NCBI GenBank assembly: GCA_958298945.1
Contig: OY282607.1
Coordinates: forward strand, 90,837,270 to 90,901,269
DNA from: Atherix ibis
Lineage: Eukaryota > Arthropoda > Insecta > Diptera > Athericidae
Direction: 5' to 3'
DNA: 64,000 nt
In this document: positions 12,465-24,037 of the stretch, piece by piece
Layout: each line of letters starts with the position of its first letter
How positions within the stretch are numbered: the stretch's first letter is position 1
The notes under the pieces: model-generated
Databases searched by the model: none
What the model was told of the DNA's origin: nothing
Seen by the model: only the letters and a program-made list of their open reading frames with translations
Translations under genes and position numbers: made by a program

Positions 12465-13420
12465 TGGACTGCATTATCGACATTCATATCGTTCAGTTTA
12501 ACTGTCTTAACAATACCAGGGGGGAAACAAACCGCAATTACATCATCGGTGGTAGCGCCGAAATTTTTTATACTAGTGAACTGCATTATCTACCAAGTAA
12601 AAATAACGATTAATCCATTCTGCAGTTCGGAAAGTACTATGCTGTCATTTGACAACTGTCAAATATATATGTCACCGAATGTAACGGTTGGTTAGGATTA
12701 GGGTTGCCATTTTTTTATTATTATTCACTTTACCACCAACCAGTGTGTTTCGCTCGCTTGATGAATATGGCAATATGCAACATTGCCATATTATAGGGGT
12801 CTGAAAATCGACAAGTGACTCGATTGTATAGCTGAAAAATGAACAGTATGGTCTGCCAGTATTATCAGTCTATGTTTCTATGAAAATTAAGAAGGCAAGA
12901 TCCCAATGATAATAAACGACTACTTTTGGTCTGACTTTGAAGATTTTAATTTTAGACCAAATATGATTTTAAGAAGAATACGCTACAATCTACATTACAT
13001 GATAAATTTTCCCTTTATTCTCATACACTTAATTTCAAGATTTTGTGATGTAAATTGACCCTCAAGATCGTGCGATTTGACGCCAAATTTATCAAAAATA
13101 TCGTCAACAGAATTAAAGATCCTGCAGAAAAATGGCAAAGTTCATTAAATATATCTTGCCACATAACAAAACACTGAAATATGTGGCAGTACTTCACCGA
13201 CAACGGCAAAATCAAAACAAGATCTAATTTGGTGATAAAACAATCGGAGTTTTGTAAATTCTCCTAAGTAAGTTTGTAAATGACCAACTTACAGTTGAAA
13301 ATTTGTCAAAAATTCATTACAAACGAATTGTCAACAGAATTAAATCCTACAGAAAAATGGCAAGATCCAAAAAATATAATAAAATACTTTACTTTCCGAA
13401 GCGTATATTGAATAAATCGT
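12465..13420 (+). mobile_element. Decayed transposon of the same transposase family, with leader and catalytic scraps
   Basis: The leader ACTGCATTATCGACA (12468) is followed by CCGCAATTACA and GGTAGCGCCGAAA, and then a second ACTGCATTATC near 12583. Next come TAACGATTAATCCATT and a CTGTCATTTGACAACTGTCAAA segment at about 12640-12665. A piece at 12798-12830 corresponds to the ENPQVT region after the first catalytic block in other copies. At about 13037-13085 the bases encode FCDVN, then PSRSCDLTP, the third catalytic block. Downstream, GTCAACAGAATTAAAGATCCT plus CAGAAAAATGGCAAG at 13100 recurs near 13330, suggesting a local duplication of the C-terminal coding part. It is non-coding today. Confidence 0.7.
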
Positions 13421-15992
13421 CAACATGAATTTGTTCACAAAAAATTACTATACCAGTGGTAAAAGGGGATTCCCAAAAAAAAAATGGATAAATAAAATTA
13501 TAGTAATTTTATCGTTTAAAAACGTTATAAAAAATATTCTAATCAAAAATATTTTTAAAATTTTATTTCCTTAAAAACAAATTTAACAGAAAACTAAATT
13601 TGAATTGTTTTTTTTTGATTTCTTGTCGAGAGTTTTAAAAAAAAAACCTCACAACAGCACAGGCAATTTTTTTTTGCCAATTTTTTTTTTAAATTTTTTT
13701 TTTTTCGAAGAATAGGAAATTATAAAAATTATTTAAAATAAATAATTCAACTAACAATAATAACGTTTTTTCTTTATATACAAAAGTGCGAAAAAATCAA
13801 TTCATAAATTTCTTTACCTTTCCCCAAGTTTCTGAAATTATGACGCTATTCATTCATACGCATTTGTATAAATAAATTGGGAACTTAGACCATTTTTTTA
13901 TAGCAGAAGCCTATAAATGTACATACGTACAATATATTATTGATTATAATACAATATTAGCAAACGAACATTGTTTATATGATTATTTATGATTTGAAAA
14001 AGTTGAAACATTGTTCAGATTGAGCATCTGATCCGATTTATGTACCGGAGGCACATTTCACTTGCTATAAACAAGCCAGCCAGCCTATAATAACTGCACG
14101 AAATTAAGAAATAAATTTTTTATTACTTGACGATTTATTTCAATGTTTAGCGAACACGATTCCCTTGAGCAAGAAATGTACACCATCACCACCACCGCCG
14201 GTTCCAGCAGTATCAGTATCCATTGAGGAAGACAAAAAAAAACCCCAACTTTCTGCCATTTATCCAAAATGTGGGGTACTCGTAGTAAGTAGTAATAAAC
14301 GGAAAACAAACAAAACAACAACAACAAAAAACCACCGAAACTACAGAGTGAAAATATAAAAATAATGCCGTGTGATAGAGAAAGATCGATAATGTTTATG
14401 GTGTGTTTGGGGATTGAGAAAGGAAGGTGCTGGCAGGAAACAAAATATTTTAAGGAAATTTAAGCCAATGAAAGTATAAAAAAAATTATCACAGATAATA
14501 TAACGCATGCAGAGTTTAACCTCCCGTTGTGTCGTCTTTTTGAAATTATTCGAAAAAAATTCTTGGCATTATTTTATTTTCTCTTCGCCATATGCCCCCG
14601 GGGTTTTTATTTACAAACAAAAAAAAAAGAGGAGAAAAATATCTTCTTTTTTGCTTATTTTTATTAATTTTCTTCTTTTTTTTTGTTGTTGCAATATTAT
14701 CTTTTTAGATTTATTATTAATATTGTAACTTTTTTTTTTGTATAATTAAAAATTATCAAACATGAAAAAACGGAAATTGTTTATGCTATTTTTGGTTAAG
14801 TTGATTTGTTCAACTACCAAATAGATGGAAGATTACATGTGTGCGAAGAGATCTTATTTGTGAATAACAAATAGTAGAAATTCTTTGATTATAGAGTATA
14901 AAGTTTCGATTAGCACCGTGCGTCTAATGGACGATTTTTTCTTGCCAACGGTGCGTACTGATCGTGCAATTGGACGTTTTTTCCTCGAGAACGAGCGATT
15001 TTTGCTCGTGGTAAGCATGGTGAAGGGGAAATTCGGTGAACCTAGATATGATTTCGTAGTGTTTGCTCGTAGATATATATAATATTACATATAACGTCAT
15101 AATTTGCATGTCATTTATTTTGACATTTGACAGTTCCCATATTTACTGTCCGCCTGCACTGTTCTTTAATTCGTATTTATTTTATTTATAATAAATTTTA
15201 TTTTATTTATTACTTTAATATTTATTATTAATAATTTAAAGTTATTTTAACATATACAAAATGAATGTAAAAAAACTAGTATTGAGTATACTCTATAGCG
15301 TAAAATAGTTTGCGTATAAATTCATAAATAATTTTAATCAAATGACAGATGCCAGTTGAACAGGAATTTATTAATATTGAAATGTTAAAATAAAATATAA
15401 AATATTTACAAAAATAAAAAACGAATATAAAAATGTCATTCATAATACAAAGTTAATAAAATAAGAATATCAGTGACCAATTTAAAAAATACCTTTTTGC
15501 TCCCTTAAATTGCTCGCGCATCGCAATTAATTATTTTTTCAGATATTCATTCAAGGAATTACACTCTCATTCGACTGATTGTCGAATACACGAACTTTCG
15601 AATACACAAATACGCGGCGAACCTGTACAATCCCATGCACGCGCAATGTGCGTAAGTGTTCGCGCATATATTACACACTGTCAGACGTGGGAAATTTGAC
15701 GTTTCGATTGTCTATTCGATGCGCGGTGTAATCTTAGCTTAAGGATAGGCTACTCACAAATACAATACATACTGCTGAAAGGCGTAGATTTCAGATGGGG
15801 GGCATTTTTATATTGTTTTTTATTTTCATTTTTCTTTGGTGATAAGAGTCGAAATTATTTAAATTAATTAATTTAATATAATAAATTAAGAATTATAATA
15901 TTAAATAAAACATTTTTTTGTTGTTATTGACATTGATTGGTGATTTATAATGCACATAAAAGTTTACATATCGAAACATCAAGAAGAGCTTT
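13421..15992. other. AT-rich sequence with two more complex islands, no supported gene
   Basis: Most of the stretch is A/T-rich. The island at 14020-14260 includes a short frame beginning MFSEHDSLEQEMYTITTT, preceded by a TTTAG that could be a splice acceptor. A competing frame over the same bases gives a proline-rich peptide, so I cannot call either. The island 14880-15080 and the CpG-containing stretch 15590-15730 are unusual against the background but show no domain, RNA or terminal repeats I can support. Confidence 0.4.
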
Positions 15993-16490
15993 TAACGGGT
16001 GATTTTTTTAAAGTTGTTTTTAAATTTTTAAATAAAACACAGAAAAATTGCAAAAGTGTATGATTTTTTTTTTTTGAATCGTTAATTCAATATTTGTCAA
16101 AATACTTTTTGAAGATTATTCTTTGTAAATGTTGGCCATGACTACGTTTACAGTAAATCATGTGAGAGGTCCAATTTTGAACAATTTTTTTCGAGCAGAT
16201 CGGCTGGTATTTCGATAATAACACGTGTTATATTGTCTTACAAGGCTGCAAGTGACGCTGGTTTATTGGCATAGACAAGTGACTTCTCGTAGTCCCATAA
16301 AAAAAAAGACGTGATCTAGGCAGCTAACTCACCGGTCCGAAACGTGAGATAAATTGCTCACCGAGCTCATCTCTCAATAGGTCCATTGTTCCACGTGCTG
16401 TGTGGCATGTAGCGCCGTATTGTTGATACCACATGTCGACCAGATGTAGTTCTCAGGAAAACATTTTCAAGGCCAAGTTCGTTTAAAATC
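15993..16490 (-). pseudogene. Tc1/mariner-superfamily transposase, C-terminal half with terminal end motif
   Basis: This is the best-preserved piece of the family. On the minus strand from about 16480 it reads through VDMWYQQYGATCHTARGT, MDLLRDELGEQFISRFGP, a mutated PRSR block, and then after a frameshift ANKPASLAAL- and TRVIIEIPADLLEK-like segments. It ends with QHLQRIIFKK and a stop near 16085. The second catalytic Asp (QQDGA in relatives) is Tyr here, and the block that should hold the third catalytic Asp (RSCDLTPLD) is partly deleted. About 90 bases beyond the stop, the plus strand shows TA then ACGGGTGATTTTTTTA at 15993-16010. I read this as the terminal repeat next to a TA target half, matching the ends I remember for related fly elements. 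The 5' end was not found. Confidence 0.85.
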
Positions 16491-16838
16491 TAACTAAAAA
16501 TAATGATTTTACTTATCCTGATTTTTATTTCAATTTCAACTCTGCCAAACAACACAATCCTGTCACATAACCAAATGTGAAATTTATGGCAGTACAAAAC
16601 AATCGGACTTTTTTGTGCATTCTTATAAGACTTTGATGGTTTTGAAATTTTGATAGTAACAACTTGTGGTCCTACCTAATATTTTCTCAGGACATTTGTA
16701 AGGTTTTAATATTTTTTCATGAGGAAGTTGACAAAAAGCATTAGGCAATTTGGCGTCTCAGGTATGATGGTTTAAATGATGAAATAGATAAAGTTTGGGA
16801 TATGTATTTTATGAATTAGATTAGAGTGTGTTAGTAGG

Positions 16839-17009
16839 TTCCTCCGTTAAAGAAGGAATACCACTTGAAAAGAAGCTGCTTGATGTGTGGCACGAGGCTA
16901 GACTGATAAGTACCCGACCTGATGTATAAATGGCCGTTGTTTGAAAAAAATCACTATGGTCGAAATAACCACAGAACCTCTAAAAGCTTAAGTTTGAAAT
17001 TTGATGATG
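16839..17009 (+). repeat. ~170-bp direct repeat, copy 1
   Basis: The copy contains CACTTGAAAAGAAGCTGCTT, GGCACGAGGCTAGACTGA and AAGTACCCGACCTGATGTAT. It then runs on through GAAAAAAATCACTATGGTCG and CTTAAGTTTGAAATTTGATG. It is about 90% like the copy 485 bases downstream by eye. Its end overlaps the start of a mariner-like coding fragment. Confidence 0.85.
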
Positions 17010-17300
17010 CTGAACCATTTCTTAACAACTCTAAAAATGGTGATGAAAATCCACAAAAACTGTTATTGGATGACTGTCAACTGAAAGTGCGCGAGCTAGC
17101 AGACTTGGTAGACATTTCAAAAAAGGTACTGCGTTTGCTCACAATTGAACATAAACAGTGTCGTGGGAATGTTTCAATCAAATGTTTGGCAATGTTTCGC
17201 AGCAATTAAGCCGAGTTGAATTGAAGCAGCAGTAAAAGGCTTACTGGTAAAAGGCTCACACCAATGCAGCAAATTTGACACAATATTCTGACGCATGCAG
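16985..17300 (+). pseudogene. mariner-like transposase fragment (DNA-binding region)
   Basis: The frame from 16922 to 17209 contains LKFDDAEPFLNN, then LLLDDCQLKVRELADLVDIS, then a short jump, and LLTIEHKQCRGNV and CLAMFRSN. These match, in order, the second helix-turn-helix and linker of irritans-like mariner transposases (relatives read roughly LDDRRLKVRELAE, then LLTxEQKxxRVxxS, then CLxMFxRN). The stretch between ISK and LLT is shortened by about twenty residues compared with relatives, so this copy is internally deleted. No catalytic block is seen downstream before the second direct repeat. It is a remnant of a different mariner lineage from the one at 8960-9500. Confidence 0.75.
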
Positions 17301-17323
17301 CAAATTTGACGGATCCGGACTAT

Positions 17324-17494
17324 TCTGTTATAGGAGGAATCGCACTTGAAAAGATGCTACTTGTTGTGTAGCACGAGGCTAGACTGAGAAGTACCCGACC
17401 TGATGTATAAATAGCGGTTATTTGAAAAAAATCAATATGGTCGAAAGTACCACAGAACCTAATAAAGCTTAAGTTTGAAATTTGATGATGCTGC
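17324..17494 (+). repeat. ~170-bp direct repeat, copy 2
   Basis: It matches the copy at 16839-17009 through CACTTGAAAAGATGCTACTT, GCACGAGGCTAGACTGAGAA and GTACCCGACCTGATGTATAA. The match continues to AAATTTGATGATGCTG, where the downstream sequences diverge. It ends where the mariner-like coding begins in copy 1, so the repeat includes the first codons of that fragment. Confidence 0.85.
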
Positions 17495-17499
17495 ATTTT

Positions 17500-19254
17500 T
17501 TAATATTTATTTGACAGCTGTTAATAGTGAACACTCTCAAACATGGAAAAATGATTTGCCATTATAATGTGCTATAAAACAAAGATCTCAGTCCAACCAA
17601 TATTTAAGTCAAACTAGAATTTACTCTGGGGTAGTTTGCTCCTTTGTGTACAACAATAAAAGATTGGGTGGCATAGTTTAAACCACTTTCGGATTACATG
17701 TGCATCCCTGGGTGATCGAGAAATTTACAAACTTACATTTTACTATGAAAAATGTTTCCTTAAATTGAAAAATTTACAAACTTTTCTTGGTTATTACTTA
17801 AACAGGAAAAAAAATTCCCACAGCTTTGAATTTATGCAAATACTTGTAAGAAAATTAATAAATTTATCCATTTGCATATTTCTCTACAATCTGCTTCCAA
17901 ATATTATGTATCCACTTTGATATTTTTTTCAAAACTCCATCATTTTAGGCTTAACAAATTTCTGCATAAGAACACTCACAAATTCAATTTATGGAATTAT
18001 TGATAATCTCTTTCCCTATAAAATGTTCGGAATTGCAATAATAAATAAAAGATTTCATAAATATTAACTTTTGTATAATGCCAAAATTACGACTACTATC
18101 ACAACATCAAGTCTACTTGTTAGTTATTCTTTTTTCTTGTACGGCAGTAAATGGATTTTACCTATGTACGTACCTTAAGAAGATGAAGAAAAAATCACCT
18201 ACAAATTGTGGGGAAAACGGGGCGAGATTTTAAAACGACTGGTTTATTATTTAAGAAAGCAAGTGAGCAAGTGAGTGTCGGTCTTGTATTCGAGTTTGTT
18301 CGTTCAGAGTCCAGATTCCGGAAACTCTGCCTGCAGGGTTAAGGATCCTCGTACTCGTTGTAAGTAGACGGTAAAATATATCGGATCAGATAAAAACCGA
18401 AAGGCATAATCCGATGGGGGTGTTCCCTATTCATGTCTGAATCAATTCGTAACGTAACGTCTTTGCTTTAGTTTTTTGTTTTTTTTTTTTGTTTGTAAAA
18501 TGAAAATAAGATAACCAAAAGTGAAGAAAAACGAAAATAACAACAACAATAATCAAAATCACTTGATTTTCTGGATTCGATAAATCAGTAAATTAAAAAG
18601 ACCGAAAAAGATTTATCATCGTTGAGGAACGATTGATGGTAATCACTGCAAGTGAAGTGATCTACGACGGTTCAATATTATTTACGTTTGGGGATAAGAA
18701 AACCCATCCATTATTACGGTCCGAACTGCTCTTTTTTTTCCCATATCTTTTCCGAGGGTATTTTATTCGGTATTCTGTTTTTTTTTCGAGATGATATAAA
18801 CCATTGAAGAAAATTGACTTTGGCACGCTGACAGAATTATGATTAGTAAATCCGATTTGTAATAAAACTGTTGATAACATGACATTAACCAGGTATAAAC
18901 AATAAAAGACCAGATTACATCGATTACTGATAAACTCAAGTCATGGGCATTATGGAATAATCATCGTATATATTGTGATTTTGATTTTTTATTGAGATTA
19001 TACTCGTATTTATTTAGTTTGGATTTTTTTCCCACATTTCTGAATTGGCAATTTTTTCTGTTTTGTATGGATTATGCAAGAATTTCTTCAATTTGCTATA
19101 TTATAATTTGTGCACATTTAAAATATCAGTTAAAAAACTTAGAAACAAAATTAAGAGAATCTGTTTACTTTTAACCAAAAAAAAAAAAAAAAAAACAGGT
19201 GTACAAAAAAATAAACAAAGCAAAAAAGTGATAGAAAAAAAAAGAATAAAAATT
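17500..19254. other. No supported gene; one possible non-coding exon
   Basis: This is mostly AT-rich. Around 18253-18363 a more complex stretch ends in CTCGTT followed by GTAAGT, a perfect donor-like hexamer. It is preceded by a TTTATTATTTAAG acceptor-like sequence. All three forward frames close by about 18340, so if it is an exon it would be untranslated or terminal. I regard this as weak. Confidence 0.4.
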
Positions 19255-21060
19255 ATCGTGGAACTGCATTATCGGCAGTGCCGAAAAGTTTACTAACTGC
19301 TTTACCGATGCCGGTGAAAATAAACCGAAATTATAGCGGCGGCAGCACCGACGTTCCAAGTAAATAAACTACATTACCGACACACGAAAAATAACGATTA
19401 ATCCATTTCCTGGTTTGGAAAGTATACCCATGCCATTTGACAGCTGTCAAACATAGATGCCATCCTAAAATAGCACTTGTTTAAAGTAAAGATTTGCCAT
19501 TTCACGTTGTGGATTTTTTGATTTTTACTATTTCACTTCAAATTTTTATTCAGTGATAAGGCTCTCTTGTGCCTTGGTAAATGAGCCTTATCTATAAGTA
19601 AACTTGCCATTTATTGGCTGTCACTGAAAATCCACAACTAACTCTGGAAAAGCCTGGTTTGCATTTTGGTATGAAAGGCTCGTATTTATTTGAAAATGAA
19701 AAAGGAGAGACTGTTACCGTCAAAATAAACAAAATGTGATAACGTAGAAATTGTTTTGCCCAAAAAAAATTTTATTGCCAAAAATTGCATTACCGGAAAC
19801 ACCGTAAAGTTTATCGGTTATCAACATCGCCAAACCAAATTAGTCCGCAATTACAGTTGCGGTAGCACGCAGATTCAGATATAATTGAACTGCATTATCG
19901 ACATAATAAAAATAACGAGTAATCCATTTCCTGGTTTGGAAAGTACACCCATGCTATTTGACAGTTGTTAAACATAGATGCCACTTGTTTATGTAAAGAT
20001 TTGCCATTTCTCATTTTGAAGCCAAACTACTGGCTTGAGTTGCTGATTTATAGAACAACAAATTTTTGTTCAGTGATAAAGCACCTTATCCATAAGCAAA
20101 CTTACCATTTATGGGGGCACTTAAAATCCCAAAGTGACTCTGGACCTTTTTTCGTTATGCCACGCAAAAAAACATGCTTACGCGAAAAAAATTCAAATTT
20201 TTTTACAACAGAAGCCACACCACGAAAATTTGGATTTATTGCGTTGCCAGGACGCTTTATTTAGAGATTCGGTGATATCAATTTGCGTCTAAGATCGTGC
20301 GATTTGACGCCGTTGGACGTTTTTTCGTAATGCTACGAAAAAAAATCTTGTTAGGCAAAAAATTTGTAAATTTTTTATCATTAAAAAACAACACAAGCCA
20401 CACAACGAAAATTTGGATTTATTGCGCCAAAAGTTGGCGATGTCAATTTGCCTCTAAGATCGGGCGATTTGACGCCGTTGGACCTTTTTTCGTAATGCTA
20501 CGAAAAAAAATCTTCTTAGGCAAAAAAATTGTAAATTTTTTATCATTAAAAAACAACACAACCCACGCCACGAAAATTTCGATTTATTGCGCCAAAAGTT
20601 GGTGATGTCAATTTGCCTCTAAGATCGTGCGATTTGACGCCATTGGACCTTTTTTCGTAATGCTACGAGAAAAAAACTTTCTTAGGCAAAAAATTTGTAA
20701 ATTTTTTATCATTAAAAAACAACACAAGCCACACAACGAAAATTTGGATTTATTGCGCCAAAAGTTGGTGATGTCAATTGTCCTCTAAGATCGTGCGATT
20801 TGACGCCGTTGGACCTTTTTTTGTAATGCTACGAAAAAAAACATGCTTACGCGAAATGGTTTCAAATTTTGTAGCATTTAAAAAACAATAACATGCATCA
20901 AGTAATTATCGACTTAAAGCCCTAAAAGTGCAACAAATTCATAAAAAATTACCCTAAAAAAGATGAAGTCTTGCAAGAAGTCTCATAGCGGCCATTTAAA
21001 TGTAATTATATTGAATAAATGATGGCAATGTCCATCCAATCAAATGAAATTAAAATATTA
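19255..21060 (+). mobile_element. Composite transposon remnant with duplicated 5' half and amplified catalytic region
   Basis: Two copies of the family leader, about 522 bases apart (19262 and 19784), each run into TTTCCTGGTTTGGAAAGTA, a GACAGCTGTCAAACATAGATG-type segment and a FSDEAH-derived piece (TTCAGTGATAAGGC). The first copy keeps a readable NPQLTLEKPGLHFGMKGSYL followed by FENEKGETVTVKI, which fits the stretch between the first and second catalytic Asp. After the second copy comes the 165-bp array described separately. The 3' part at about 20960-21021 encodes SCKKSHSGHLNVIILNK and a stop, matching the C-terminus of the family. After the stop, GGCAATGTC and CAATCAAATGAA recur in the copy at 62840-63705, suggesting this is the element's true 3' region. 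Confidence 0.8.
20135..20880 (+). repeat. 165-bp tandem array derived from transposase coding sequence
   Basis: About 4.5 units are marked by GATTTGACGCC at 20301, 20466, 20631 and 20797 (spacing 165, 165, 166). Within a unit, CCTCTAAGATCGTGCGATTT and GACGCCGTTGGAC encode PLRSCDLTPLD, the third catalytic block of the surrounding transposase family. AACAACACAAGCCACACAAC earlier in the unit encodes NNTSHTT, matching the second block (NGATCHTA). So each unit spans from the second to the third catalytic block. Frame changes and stops show it is not translated as one protein. Confidence 0.85.
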
Positions 21061-22410
21061 TCGGTACCTCTATTTTAAGTGTGGGTTATTTATCCTTTCT
21101 TTCCGAAACATAAATTGAATAACACTTTACATCTTAGCACTGCAATATCGGCATTACCATATCCTCTTTTCCTTGAAGTTTTTATTCTATCAACATTTTT
21201 TTCCATCTGGCTTTTCTTTGAAATTCAAAAATGATTAAGAGCATCAATAATTACTGGTGAATGGATCTCTAAAGATATTTGCTTTTATGTTTTGTTAGCT
21301 CCCCCATTTCTTTTTATATTATTTAAAACAGTTTCAATTTTTTTTCTTATATTCAGTTTATCATTAATTATTCAAAAGTTACCAAAGATGGGCAAAAGCC
21401 AAAAAGAATCTGAATTATTTAAATGACAACAGCAAAATCAAAAAAAAAAAAAAACCGACATTCAAAATGTTTTTTCTTAAAAGAAAAACGACACAACAAC
21501 TTGGAAATCGTGTAAATTTGCTAATGAGCAAGCAAGTCTTCTCTCAACTCTGGTTTTTATAAAAACAGTTCAAAAGCGAATAAAGTTTTTAATTACTGAA
21601 GCTTAAAAACAGATTCATTTTCTTTTATCTGTAATTTTTTAAATATTTTTTGTCTTTTGCTGTTTTCTTGTTTTAGCTTCTGATTTGTATGGCCTTTTTG
21701 TAATTTATTTATTTACGTATTTTTTTTTTGTGAATAATTTTTTTCTTTCTTCATTTTTTTTTTGTACCATTTTCATTACGCAAATTTATGTTACCGATTT
21801 GCATCTAACTTCACAGTATCTACTCCTCTTTTTGTTATTAAAAAAAAAAATCCATGACTTCATTTCGAATGAATTCTTTATAAATTCTTTGTAACTAAAT
21901 TTTGAAGAAAAAAAACCAACTTCAATATAAGTGAGCAAAAAAAAACAACTAAAACTACAGAGTTTAAAATCCCTATTTTTTTGTTGTTGTTGAGTGTATA
22001 GAATTTTAAGAACTAAACGAAACTTAAGAATGTAAATTGTATGTACTTTAGAACTGTTCGCTTGTTTATGTTCATTAAGTATTAAGAATGCTAACAGGAA
22101 AAAAAGGGGGACTTAAAGAATGAAGACACCTAAAAGAAGAAGAAGTAAAAAAATAAACACAGGAGAATTTTAAGAAAAAACTGAATGCAACAAGAATTAA
22201 ATACTCGTAATTAAAATACCATTAATACGCTATATTCTCTTCTCTAAGTTAGTCAATGGTTTAGTATGGATTTACCCCTACCCCCCGCCATTTTCTTTTT
22301 CTTTTAATCCTCCATTTTATTTACTGTATAATTTTTTTTTTGCACCCAAACATCTTTTATATTCACCCTGTCGGTTTACTTAACCGTTGGCGAAAAAAAA
22401 TCCTACTTTT

Positions 22411-22418
22411 CTTCTTCT

Positions 22419-22457
<39 letters not shown>
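22411..22457 (+). repeat. (CTT)n/(ATT)n microsatellite
   Basis: CTTCTTCTTC is followed by about twelve perfect ATT repeats. It is a likely length-polymorphic site. Confidence 0.95.
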
Positions 22458-22458
<1 letters not shown>

Positions 22459-22760
22459 ACGTCAACTTTATAAGGTGCATACAAAACTGTTAAAGTGGCA
22501 GAACGCTAAGGAAGCATATCGCGTCGCCATTACTAAAAACAAATACGAAAAAAAATGTCTGACTATTTTAGAAAAGAATGAAAACAAAATACGACATGTC
22601 AAGTGAATGAGGAAAATTACCGCTCAAATGAAATTCAGAATATTTTCAAAAGGTGGAAAAACAAATTTACAACTTCTGGGTTAGTATTTAGTAATTTACT
22701 GTTGAGACACAGATGAGAGCGAAAAAAATAATCAAATTTATTTTTCTGTTAAAGAAAAAA

Positions 22761-22807
22761 GGTGGGTAGGGGGGGGGGGGGGGGTGGAGAGGGGTGAAGG
22801 GGGTGGG
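22761..22807 (+). other. G-rich tract with quadruplex potential
   Basis: A run of sixteen consecutive G follows GGTGGGTA, with further runs of four, five and three G downstream. It is the strongest G-quadruplex candidate in the window. Long G runs are also prone to sequencing error. Confidence 0.65.
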
Positions 22808-24037
22808 TTAAAAAAAAGATTTAAAAGAAAACCTTCAAACGGAAAAAATTCTCTAATTAACACAAGGTGTTCTCGATTGGTTCAGTTTTTCTTCTTTGCT
22901 TCTTCTTCTTCTTTTTCTATTTAACTACTCCGATACGAAGTTTCCTTAACGCTGACTTCGATTTTTTTTCGTTTATTTTTTGTAGAAAAAGTTTCCACAA
23001 CTCATCAGAGGAGGTTTTTTTTTTTTGTTGAAATAAATTTTCATCTAAAAAGTGAGTGTCATTCAATGCGAAATTGTATAGCCCTTTTGGGGTTGGCACA
23101 GGGAGTGTGATAAAAACTGAGAGGGTAGAAATTGCAACAACAACAAAATAAAAACCCTATGCAAATATTGTACGGTTTCCATAGTCAATTATGCTTAAAT
23201 GTCTATTCCGGTAAAGTATAGGATCTACTTATCTACCTTTAGCGAACTCGCAATCATCACTTACACGAAGTAGTCCACTTGATAATGTTTATTTATCTTT
23301 CATCCTGTTGACATTTCATTCATTTTTTTCTCTCCCCTAATTTATTTTCGTTTTTGTTATGAATTTTTTCCAACGAAAAAAAATACAACCCCAAAAAAAA
23401 AAGTAGATAGTTTTCCTTTCATATTTCTACTGAATTCATTATAATTTTAACTGTATCCACACACACACACCCCCGCCCCCCAATCCTCCCCTAGTTTTAG
23501 TTGATAGAATTCGTTTCTCCCCTCTTCGTTATAATATGAGTATCGTCTTATAATCAAAGAATTATATTAGCTACGTCAGAATTATGCCTTATAAAACTGA
23601 AAAGTTTATTTATATTCGAAATTCTATTGAAATCCCAACGGAACTAACGGTTAGAGGGATGGTGGTACGGTATCAGAGCAGGGCGAATGGCCATCTTTCT
23701 TATTTTCTTCTTCTTCTTTAATACAATTCATTCCTTCTAGGCTTCCATTTAATGTATCGTTCTGATTGGCGTCCGTTCTCTCTTACATAATTGTCATTAT
23801 TCGTTGTAATTTGTTCATAACTTTATATATCCTACCCTATGGCAATTTACTAAATACTCATCTAATCAAATAGGGGAGACTTCTACCTTTTAAAATAACG
23901 TCCTTTTGAGTCGAACAGTAACCGATTTAACCACGTACCACATTTCAAGCCTTCGATTTTTAACAGTTGGTCATGGTAATGGAACGTTGTCAAATTCTTA
24001 GGGGTGGTTTCTGAGCCTTAAGAGAGTCATTTTGTAC

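Larger units (their letters stand above)
21061..24037. other. AT-rich, microsatellites and G tract, no supported gene
   Basis: This stretch has poly-A/T runs, a (ATT)n microsatellite and a long G tract (listed separately), and a CA/C-rich patch at 23457-23485. Frames such as 22340-22606 plus cross the ATT repeat and have no family. The more complex part at 23640-24037 could be 3' untranslated sequence of the candidate exon that follows on the minus strand. Confidence 0.45.

Noticed and set aside
14140..14260. Short exon-like stretch MFSEHDSLEQEMYT..
   Set aside because: A competing proline-rich frame covers the same bases, it is only about 27 codons long, and there is no clear donor.
18189..18202. 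AAAAAATCACCTAC as a partner terminal repeat for the element at 15993
   Set aside because: It matches the complement of the 15995 motif only partly, there is no TA at the correct place, and unrelated mariner sequence lies between.
20297..20605. 102-codon frame with an internal repeat
   Set aside because: It is a wrong-frame translation of the 165-bp transposase-derived array.
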